In this document: one piece after another, positions 1-6,137 of the stretch | How positions within the stretch are numbered: position 1 is the stretch's first letter | How the letters are laid out: each line of letters starts with the position of its first letter | NCBI GenBank assembly: GCA_026390445.1 | Contig: JAPLFX010000008.1 | Span: forward strand, 1 to 46,891 | Source: Pseudomonadota bacterium | Lineage (GTDB): Bacteria > Bdellovibrionota_B > Oligoflexia > Oligoflexales > CAIYRB01 | Length of the DNA stretch: 46,891 nucleotides | Direction of reading: 5' to 3' | The notes under the pieces: model-generated | The model's database searches: none | Told to the model about the DNA's origin: nothing | Seen by the model: the letters and a program-made list of their open reading frames with translations, nothing else | Made by a program: the position numbers and the translations under genes

Positions 1-95
1 CTGCGGCGGCCGAAAGAAGCGCCTCTCGAAGAGCTATTTTAAATCTAGTGCCCGGCCCTGCTTTACAGCGGGGCCTTTTACTGCAAGCTGCACCA

Positions 96-344
96 TCATG
101 CAGCGTGGCAGATACTCCATCGATTATCGTGATCGCTCTCACCGAGCGCCTCCAGCCTTTTGATGCGCTGGTCGTCAAGTGCGACCCCACTATGAATGAG
201 CAATCCGCCGGATTGCGGAAGTCGGTACACGACCATATTGCGTGGGATGTTACCTCGGGGCAAACGTCCCGTGACTTGCCACAGGTTGCGCTGCATCTCG
301 ACAAGGTCGCTGTGGGGATGAACATGTGCATTCCAGTCCGTCAT
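96..344 (-). pseudogene. N-terminal fragment of a DUF4336/metallo-hydrolase-like protein
   Basis: The peptide starting at the ATG at 344 (MTDWNAHVHPHSDL...) carries the run NMVVYRL, then GGLLIHS, then VALDD. This is the usual opening of short DUF4336 / metallo-beta-lactamase-like proteins, where a strand-turn-strand precedes the metal-binding core. Homology stops after LEALGE, and the frame ends about 15 residues later without the metal-binding part. The next stretch towards position 1 has no convincing continuation in another frame. The family assignment is from memory of the pattern. A truncated pseudogene is inferred; a short functional protein is unlikely. Confidence 0.42.
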
Positions 345-478
345 GGTGGGTCTCTCGGTATTTAGGATGACCGTGATTGGCAAAGCACTGGCAATAGCTG
401 GCCGATATTCTTACTTCCCATAGCGCTGGAACCACTGCGAACAACGAAGGAATAGGTCAACGGACTGGTGCTGCCGCT

Positions 479-1216
479 TTGACCCGTTCTAGCGCACAGA
501 TCATTCTGCCGCAGGTCGATAGGATTGTCGATCCGCCCGGGTCAGAAATGATCAAGCCCTTTGCGCGCTTCTCAACTCTGGTAAAATACGCCCACCTCTC
601 ACGACACGATCAGAACCGAGACATAAAAGATGTCTTAAAACTGCTCACGATGGCCGGCGTCATCCTCCCCATTTATCATTCCGATTGTTCTGGCATTCCC
701 TTGGCAGCCGGCGAGGACACGGCGGCATTAAAGCTGCTGTTTCTGGATGAAGGCTTGGCTTGTCGTGCGCTGGGCCTGGACTGGAGTGAGCAGCTTCATC
801 TGGAATACGTTCGTCTAATTAATGACGGCGCCTTGGCCGAGCAATTCGTCGGGCACGAACTGGCGGCCGTGGGTTCGCCCCGGGAAGCCGCGCATCTCCA
901 TTTCTGGCGGCGGGATAAAGCGCAGAGCGAAGCATAAATTGATTACGTCATCGCTCTTTCCCGCAATATTGTGCCAATAGCGGTCAAATCCGGAGCCAGC
1001 GGCACCCTGCGTTCTCTGCATCAGTTTGTGTTGGCAAAAAGTCCACGGCTGGCGCTTCGGTTCGACAGCAGTCCTCCCAGCCAATTTATGATTAACCACA
1101 GTGTGCCGGGACCCGATGCGCAAAGAACCGTTGAATATCCGCTTCTGCCTTTGCCACTATACTTTGCGAGCCAAGGACCGCGGTTGGCTAAAGAGCTTTT
1201 GTCTGAGTTGAAATGA
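479..1216 (+). pseudogene. C-terminal half of a DUF4143-type AAA ATPase with an in-frame stop
   Basis: Reading from a TTG at 479, the frame gives KYAHLS, ALKLLFLDEGLACRALGLD, DGALAEQFVGHEL and LHFWRRDKAQSEA, then TAA at 935-937. The same frame resumes at once with IDYVIALSRNIVPIAVKSG, then SLHQF and YPLLPLPLYFA, ending at 1216. These match, in order, the DUF4143 C-terminal region of the bacterial AAA ATPases that carry a restriction-like nuclease fold; the family normally has an E-[IV]-D-Y motif exactly at the stop. A single GAA-to-TAA change would explain it. The N-terminal P-loop ATPase domain (about 200 residues) is absent upstream. Two independent lesions make this a clear pseudogene. Confidence 0.72.
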
Positions 1217-1795
1217 CCCATGAACGCGGTCGTGAAGTTAACAGACGTCGGCGACGGCACTGACGCCCATGGCTTGCTTATGTCGCGAAAAATCAGGACT
1301 GAACTCCGGAAATTCCGGGATTATCCGGAATGATGTCTGGATGAGCCAGAGTATTTTCGGGTGGTTATGCCAATAATTGAGTGGGAGTGCAGAACTCATC
1401 CCGAGGCGAACTTGAGCTATTGGTTGGTCGTCAATATTCCTCTCAACGGACATATATGACGATTGAGAGACATATTGAAATCGCCTAAGTGGACATTTAA
1501 CTGCGCATATTGAGTGACTTACCTGTCGGGGCACCGACGCTCTTGAGGCGGGCACCGGCACAGGCGATTGCACGCAGCCTGCAACCAACACGGCTCGCAG
1601 TTCATGCCATGGCCGATATGCCGAGTTGGCGCCGTCAGGGCGACCTCTTATACCCGAAGGGATGAGCCACTCCCGACAGATAGACAATCTTTGGCCGACA
1701 GACATGGTAAACCCCAAGTGCAAAGAGACAGGCAACAGTCTCTTGGCCGAGACCTTGACAGTGTGGCATCAGTGAAGAAACTAGGGAGTCTAACT
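1217..1795. other. Gene-free stretch
   Basis: Open frames exist here (for example on the minus strand at 1238-1735), but none resembles a family I recognise, none has a good ribosome site, and their composition looks random. I see no repeats or RNA gene. It is probably decayed sequence between two gene remnants. Confidence 0.4.
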
Positions 1796-1799
1796 TTAA

Positions 1800-2049
1800 T
1801 GGCAACCCACCAAGAACCATGGATCGATCTATTCGCCAACGCCCCACTGGCACCACGCATCGGCAAGCCGATCAAATGTAAGCCGCCAAAGCGATGCACA
1901 ACCGGGAGAATTTCGCAATCAAGCACCGCCCAATCCGTGCGCAGAGTCTCGCAAAATCCAAGCTGGGAGAACGCTCCGCGCAGTCGCTCAAGAACGCTCG
2001 CTTCCAGGGCCCAGTCATCGAAGAAGCGGCGTCCGGTGCGGGTGTAAAC
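1800..2049 (-). pseudogene. Fragment of a bacterial Pnkp-like RNA-repair protein
   Basis: On the minus strand from about 2049 the frame reads VYTRTGRRFFDD, then LRGAF, then LRTDWAVLDCEILP. Bacterial polynucleotide kinase-phosphatases (Pnkp, RNA end-healing) carry a closely similar segment in the C-terminal ligase-like domain: a TGRRFF motif, a helix, then TDW..LDCE.MPW. The rest of the roughly 850-residue protein is missing: there is no start, no kinase P-loop and no phosphatase motifs nearby. After about 1800 the frame drifts into unrelated residues. I infer a remnant left by deletion. The assignment rests on about 45 residues. Confidence 0.45.
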
Positions 2050-2078
2050 ACCCCCGACACTGAATGGTCACTGGTACT

Positions 2079-2918
2079 TTACTGTTTTGTCATAGTAAAG
2101 TAGCTCAACGTATCATTGTCCGGGTTATTGTCGCCATCAAGTTTGATACCCACAGTCGGCGCCACACCCAGGGCAATCTTGTAGTGAAGCCGAGCGTTTG
2201 AGTAGCTGTCAAACTTGCGCAAAAAATCCTGGGGGCCGCTTCCCGAGCTCATAAAGAATGAGTCGCTAAAGACATCACTGAAAACATTCGACGCTGAGTC
2301 AAGGCTTGCCCGATATCCGGCGACTGAAACTTGTGCGCTGCCATCGGTAAATTGGACAAGTTGAATCTCGCCAACATATACGGCGTATAAGGATCCAAAT
2401 TCGGTTCCGAGATTTGGCGCGCTGATGTAGGAATTTAGGTGATATTTCCAGAGACTCCCAATCTTGATACCGTCGGCTCCATTGCAGACATAACTTGTGG
2501 CTTGTACTTCATTGTCCGAGAGATTGCCGTTAACGTCCGCGTCGATTCCAGATTTAATCGATTTGCCTCCGGCCGCACAATTTCCTCCGGCTGCCTCGGC
2601 ATCGACCTTAACAAGTGCAGACTTGCCAGCGGCTCCGACCGCAGTAGTGACCGCTGACCAAGCTCCCGAAGTACACGCCATAAAAGTCGATGTTGCCTTC
2701 ACGTATGCCAGACGACCCTCTCCGCCTGAATCACATTGCGGTAGTCCAGCCGAGTCGGCCACCGTAATGCTCCAGCTAGGCGAGCCAGAAGCCCCTCCCC
2801 CTGATTCCTGTTGTTTCACGGCACTGACGCCCGGCGAGCTACCCTGGCCATCTTTTGAACCACATGCAACGATTGATGCTAAAGCTGAAGACAGAATCAC
2901 AATGCGAAAGCTAATCAT
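2079..2918 (-). CDS. Secreted lipoprotein with DUF7151-like domain
   Basis: The 279-residue product opens with a short basic/hydrophobic signal and a lipobox (SIVAC, cysteine at about residue 19), so it should be lipid-anchored. A Gly/Ser-rich linker follows. Residues about 98-145 (GKSALVKVDAE, GNCAAGGKSIKSGID, then ATSYVCNG) match the small cysteine-containing DUF7151 repeat of surface lipoproteins. The C-terminal half (about 150-279) has no family I recognise. The start ATG has a purine-rich GGGGGAA upstream. It lies 39 bp downstream of the XRE regulator gene on the same strand, so the two may be co-transcribed. Function unknown. Confidence 0.75.
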   Translation of the reverse strand: MISFRIVILSSALASIVACGSKDGQGSSPGVSAVKQQESGGGASGSPSWSITVADSAGLPQCDSGGEGRLAYVKATSTFMACTSGAWSAVTTAVGAAGKSALVKVDAEAAGGNCAAGGKSIKSGIDADVNGNLSDNEVQATSYVCNGADGIKIGSLWKYHLNSYISAPNLGTEFGSLYAVYVGEIQLVQFTDGSAQVSVAGYRASLDSASNVFSDVFSDSFFMSSGSGPQDFLRKFDSYSNARLHYKIALGVAPTVGIKLDGDNNPDNDTLSYFTMTKQ

Positions 2919-2957
2919 TTTGAATTCCCCCGGTTGTTGTTATTGCCAAACTCCCCT

Positions 2958-3290
2958 CTATGACTGTCTCTTTACAGGTCGCAAACGGACCTCGAACAGA
3001 CCTACGTAGGTGCCGTCCTTTCCCGGGATGAGAAGGCCTGGGACCATTCCCTCATGCTGGTCACGGTCATCATGACGGCCACGATCACCGGTTAAATCTC
3101 CAAATATAAGTTCATCCAACGTATGACCTGTTGCGTCGGCGACAGCCTTCAGATGTTGAATGTTGCTCGGAGTCGTACCTGCAAGCCAGCTCGATAGCGT
3201 AGCCCTAGGGACCATGGCTCTGCGTGCTAGAGAGGCTGCTGACAGGCCATTGGCCTTGAGATAGGTCTGCAAGTTTTTTCTGACGTTCAT
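2958..3290 (-). CDS. XRE-family helix-turn-helix regulator
   Basis: A 110-residue protein. Residues 5-62 form a classic Cro/C1-type HTH, with the recognition helix in VPRATLSSWLAG and the closing segment VADATGHTLDELIFG. The tail (about 63-110) is polar and not part of the fold. The start is fixed by GAGGTGATTC directly before ATG. The gene is upstream of, and likely co-transcribed with, the lipoprotein gene. Regulators of this short type with a TLDELIFG end are common in Bdellovibrionota-like genomes (from memory). Targets are unknown; autoregulation and control of the lipoprotein are plausible. Confidence 0.82.
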   Translation of the reverse strand: MNVRKNLQTYLKANGLSAASLARRAMVPRATLSSWLAGTTPSNIQHLKAVADATGHTLDELIFGDLTGDRGRHDDRDQHEGMVPGLLIPGKDGTYVGLFEVRLRPVKRQS

Positions 3291-3885
3291 GAATCACCTC
3301 GTAATTGCCAGGTACTCAACCACTGTCGACACGGAGACGAAAAAACGTTAGGGGAATCTGTCAGGCTAGACACGATGTCTTGACGACCAGACACATCTTC
3401 CAATTCGCTGGACGATAGGAATTCCATGCAGCGTTTTTGGCTTCTCGCACCGTGAGGGCCATCAGACACGCTTGCCGTAAGCGTGCGACGGCGGTGACAT
3501 TGACGATGCAGTAGGTCGCGACGGCCAGTCGGTAGGGTTTGCAGGTGCGCATGCAAGACTCCTGAGTTTAATGTCACCGTTGTGGCGTCATAAAAACCCG
3601 TGTCGAGCGCGGCTGTGTCAGCAGAGGTCACATACCTGTTTATGTTCGTAGCATCAGCCAGTTAGTCGCCAGAGCGAAACGCGCCAGCGACTAATTGGAG
3701 TCAGTGCTTGCATGCAAAGGACCGATCCCAGTTGGCCTAAGCAAGTGAACGTGGCTTAACTCCCGCATTCTGGAGATCCATCGCAATCGCGTCAGACAAA
3801 CTACGTGGGATATCCTAATTAACCCCACCAGTGTCCTCAGCTGACAAGCACACACCCGACCTCACTTCTGTACAACAAAGCGGAG
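3291..3885. other. Intergenic stretch with only short uncertain frames
   Basis: No convincing intact gene. A 63-codon minus-strand frame at 3361-3552 contains MALTVREAKNA and later CLVVKTS. These resemble the start of the arm-binding domain of tyrosine integrases (DUF4102), but too few residues support it. The upstream part holds the XRE gene's ribosome site at about 3293-3300. Nothing else was recognised. Confidence 0.3.
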
Positions 3886-4206
3886 GTGTGCCGGCGATAT
3901 TTGTATGCTGCAGGTATGATTGGAACCGGCCTCATCGCCCCTTTTATCGACCGGAGCCGCGAGGCGCGCAAAGTGGTCGGCGCCTCTTGTGGTGTCTGCT
4001 CGGTAATTGCGGCCGCAGCGGTGCTCAAAGGGCCGGCGCCACTGCTGTCGGTGCACGGAGTGAACGTGATGACGCCTCTGGAGCTGGTTTACGCATGCAT
4101 TGCCTTGAGCGTCGTGCGGCATGTGGTCACCCGAAACCGAGTGTATCATTTGGGGCATGCGATAGGCTTTGTCATCGGGCTATGCGTGGTGGACTGGATA
4201 GGCTAG
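3886..4206 (+). pseudogene. C-terminal fragment of a rhomboid-family intramembrane protease
   Basis: Membrane-type segments are visible: LYAAGMIGTGLIAPFI, VVGASCGVCSVIAAAAVL, LELVYACIALSVV and HLGHAIGFVIGLCVV. GAS-x-G on the second segment corresponds to the rhomboid catalytic-serine motif (usually GASG), and HLGHAIG to the late helix with the catalytic histidine. The first transmembrane helices of the family are missing and no normal start is seen (only a GTG without a good ribosome site). The glycine after the serine is replaced by cysteine. I infer a truncated, probably inactive remnant. It converges with the nucleotidyltransferase gene. Confidence 0.5.
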
Positions 4207-4222
4207 ATCGGTGCTGTTAGCA

Positions 4223-4915
4223 CTAATCGTGACATACAACCACCTTCACCAAGGCCTCCAAATCCGCAATCATCGCATTGGCTCGCATCGCCTTAGCAAA
4301 AGCATTTGCCGCCTCTTGGTCGTGTTGCCTCAGCCACTGAAACGCACTCTTTGGCCCCTGATACCAACGCCCTCGCAGCACGAAATAGTCCTCGAGCATG
4401 CTCATCACCAGCCAATGCCGCCGATAATTCCCCTCTAGGTCATCGACCTTCGCCCGATCGAGCATTTTCTGCGCCCAAACCCGCTTCGCTCGCGTCTCGT
4501 CGGCTGGCAACGCCCTCGGACCATGGGCGAAAATTTGCTGCAGCTTGCCGAGAAAGTCCGAGCCGATGGTGTCTTTCTCAACCAAAACCTTGCCACCCAG
4601 CATGTAAATTAAAGACTCGTCGGGTGCCTGTAACTTGGCCTCAGGAAAGACAAAAATATCCAAATAGACGCCCTGCCAGAGTCGTGCATCGCGCTCGACC
4701 TCCCCCTTAGGCCTGACGCCGAGAATATCGTAATCACTCGTGGCGGTGAAGTCTCCACGCGCTCGAGACCCATAAAGGATCACGGTATGGCAGCCGTGAT
4801 CCCGGCACAGGTCTGCCACGATCTGGACAAGCAAAGGGTCGGTCGAGGTGATCAAGTTAACTCCTGGCTGGCTGAAATTCGGGCCCATCCTGGTCCAAAC
4901 CTGAACCAAAGACAC
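4223..4915 (-). CDS. Nucleotidyltransferase-domain protein
   Basis: The motif GSRARGDFTATSDYDILG (about residues 49-66) is the GS...D.D active site of the pol-beta-like nucleotidyltransferase fold, with a third acidic residue probably in YLDIFVF. The C-terminal half (about 120-230) is helical and rich in W/Y/R, as in HEPN-like or substrate-binding domains fused to such enzymes. It may transfer a nucleotide to a small molecule, protein or RNA; the substrate cannot be read from sequence. The start is uncertain: a TTG at about 4852 has AGGAG five bases upstream, whereas the long form starts with GTG at 4915. It is divergent from the peptide operon at 5.0 kb. Confidence 0.75.
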   Translation of the reverse strand: MSLVQVWTRMGPNFSQPGVNLITSTDPLLVQIVADLCRDHGCHTVILYGSRARGDFTATSDYDILGVRPKGEVERDARLWQGVYLDIFVFPEAKLQAPDESLIYMLGGKVLVEKDTIGSDFLGKLQQIFAHGPRALPADETRAKRVWAQKMLDRAKVDDLEGNYRRHWLVMSMLEDYFVLRGRWYQGPKSAFQWLRQHDQEAANAFAKAMRANAMIADLEALVKVVVCHD

Positions 4916-4963
4916 ACCGCGCCAAAACGGCTGTGTGTTTAATTATCAGTAAAATCATCAATC

Positions 4964-4983
4964 ATCGCCTATGACGAGGCGAT
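4964..4983. promoter_or_regulatory. Inverted repeat next to the sigma-54 promoter
   Basis: ATCGCCT (4964-4970) and AGGCGAT (4977-4983) form a perfect 7-bp inverted repeat with a 6-base spacer, ending eight bases before the -24 element. The same arms occur in the hairpin after the peptide gene (5196-5228). It could be an operator or an RNA/DNA structural element; the role is not known. Confidence 0.45.
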
Positions 4984-4990
4984 CTCCGCG

Positions 4991-5006
4991 TGGCACGGAC
5001 TTTGCT
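4991..5006 (+). promoter_or_regulatory. Sigma-54 (-24/-12) promoter
   Basis: TGGCACGGACTTTGCT matches the sigma-54 consensus TGGCACG-N4-TTGCW at every specified base. GG (4992-4993) and GC (5004-5005) are separated by the required 10 bases. Transcription should start near 5017, about 45 bases before the peptide start codon at 5061. Known biology: such promoters need an enhancer-binding activator ATPase. None is encoded in this window, so the signal controlling the operon is unknown. Confidence 0.75.
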
Positions 5007-5060
5007 TATGGCATTTTGCGCAATGTCGCGCAAGTTTCACCATAAAAAGAGGTACTCACC

Positions 5061-5186
5061 ATGGCTATTGCCCACATCGTTTCCAGCGTCACAAGCGAAG
5101 ATCTCCGCAATGTTTCCATTCAGACTGCCGAAATGGAAAAGCTCGTCACTGCGATTCAGTTCAACATGATCGCTATCCAAAACTGA
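5061..5186 (+). CDS. Candidate RiPP precursor peptide (41 aa)
   Basis: An ATG at 5061, preceded by AAAAAGAGG at a spacing of 8 bases, opens a 41-codon frame ending with TGA at 5184-5186. The peptide begins MAIAHIVSSV, has a charged middle (SEDLRN, EMEK) and ends in an uncharged Gln/Asn/Ile-rich tail (TAIQFNMIAIQN). It has no cysteine, no secretory signal and no GG cleavage motif. It is the first gene after the sigma-54 promoter, and a hairpin plus a HExxH enzyme and an ABC exporter follow. That context, with the leader-like front and uncharged tail, suggests a ribosomally made, modified peptide. I recognise no homologue; the core boundary and the product are inferred. Confidence 0.65.
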   Translation: MAIAHIVSSVTSEDLRNVSIQTAEMEKLVTAIQFNMIAIQN

Positions 5187-5195
5187 ACTCGGGTC

Positions 5196-5228
5196 GGGAA
5201 GAGATCGCCTAAGAGGCGATCTCTTCCC
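5196..5228 (+). terminator. Perfect 15-bp hairpin between peptide and enzyme genes
   Basis: The stem arms are 5196-5210 and 5214-5228 (left arm GGGAAGAGATCGCCT), with loop AAG. All 15 pairs are Watson-Crick. No U-tract follows, so it is a weak or partial terminator, or an RNA stabiliser. Either would raise the amount of peptide mRNA relative to the downstream enzyme and exporter, as is common in peptide operons. It begins 10 bases after the peptide stop codon. Confidence 0.65.
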
Positions 5229-5255
5229 ACGTCGATTTAATCTAGAGGAACAGTC

Positions 5256-6125
5256 ATGATCAGCATCTTAGGTTCAGATCAAGTAATCAAAAGCATTTAC
5301 ATGCTTTCTAGACCGTATCTAGCGGGTGCTGAAATTTCCACTGTCGAACAACTTCGGTCGCCGTACCTGAAGTTCTTGTCGCAGCATCAACCTCGGCAGG
5401 TCTTAAATAACTCCAGCGATCCTGTAGCCATCGATGAGTCTGCCACTGCTGCCCTTAGCGGCGCGTTTGGACACAGCAAGTTCAACGATTTGTCACAGGA
5501 AAACATGCTTGGAGATCAGGTCGAAGCCGACGAAAAGCTGCGTCTCAAGGCGCTAGTTCGTGACGGCTACGCATTCCTCGCTAGCCGGAGTCCGGAAGTC
5601 AAAGCCATCTTTGACCTGGCCATCCACAGCATCTTTTTTGTCAAATCCAAGACAAACAAGCGAGGGCACAATTCATTCGGCGGATCCTCCTCGGGTGCCA
5701 TCGGATCGATCTGGGTGAGCGGTCAGGGTGACTTCAATAAATTCGATATTTCGGAATTTTTGCTGCATGAGCTGACGCATCATCTATTGTTCCTTGCCGA
5801 GCGCTGCGAGAACCAGTTTCACTATGATGCCATAGCACTACCCGAAAACTACGCCCAGTCGGCGATTCTGAACTACAGACGGCCGCTGGACAAAGTGGTG
5901 CACAGTATCGTCCTCTCGACTGAGATCATCCTAGCGCGCGATTCTTTTCTTGGGAATCAACGCGTCTCATTGCACCCATCGACTGAGGTCATGCTACAGC
6001 AGACTATCCTATCGATCGGTAGCGTCTTTGATCTCAAAAACCTTGATGACCTATTGACACCGTGGTCGATCGACATAGTGAAACGTTGCAACAACATCCT
6101 CAAATCATGCGGCAAAGCCGCCTAA
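5256..6125 (+). CDS. aKG-HExxH/mod_HExxH-like putative peptide-modifying enzyme
   Basis: A 289-residue cytosolic protein. Residues about 142-156 (GGSSSGAIGSIWVSG) precede a helix with HELTH at 171-175 (two metal-binding histidines and a glutamate). RRP at 208-210 and VVHS (His 216) follow, the latter a good third ligand. This order (Ser/Gly segment, x-W/F-S, HExxH, RP...H) is what I recall for the HExxH family found in RiPP clusters, some members of which are 2-oxoglutarate-dependent peptide beta-hydroxylases rather than proteases. The N-terminal 100 residues may bind the precursor. The start has AGAGGA seven bases upstream. The exporter gene follows after 12 bp. A metalloprotease role remains possible. 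Confidence 0.7.
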   Translation: MISILGSDQVIKSIYMLSRPYLAGAEISTVEQLRSPYLKFLSQHQPRQVLNNSSDPVAIDESATAALSGAFGHSKFNDLSQENMLGDQVEADEKLRLKALVRDGYAFLASRSPEVKAIFDLAIHSIFFVKSKTNKRGHNSFGGSSSGAIGSIWVSGQGDFNKFDISEFLLHELTHHLLFLAERCENQFHYDAIALPENYAQSAILNYRRPLDKVVHSIVLSTEIILARDSFLGNQRVSLHPSTEVMLQQTILSIGSVFDLKNLDDLLTPWSIDIVKRCNNILKSCGKAA

Positions 6126-6137
6126 GGCGATAGATCC

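Noticed and set aside
1238-1735. 165-codon minus-strand frame
   Set aside because: No recognisable domain, no ribosome site and random composition; probably chance in decayed DNA.
4991-5060. Sigma-70 promoter for the peptide operon
   Set aside because: No good -35/-10 pair is seen; the sigma-54 match is complete.
5061-5186. Double-glycine bacteriocin leader
   Set aside because: No GG/GA cleavage motif and the exporter has no C39 peptidase domain.
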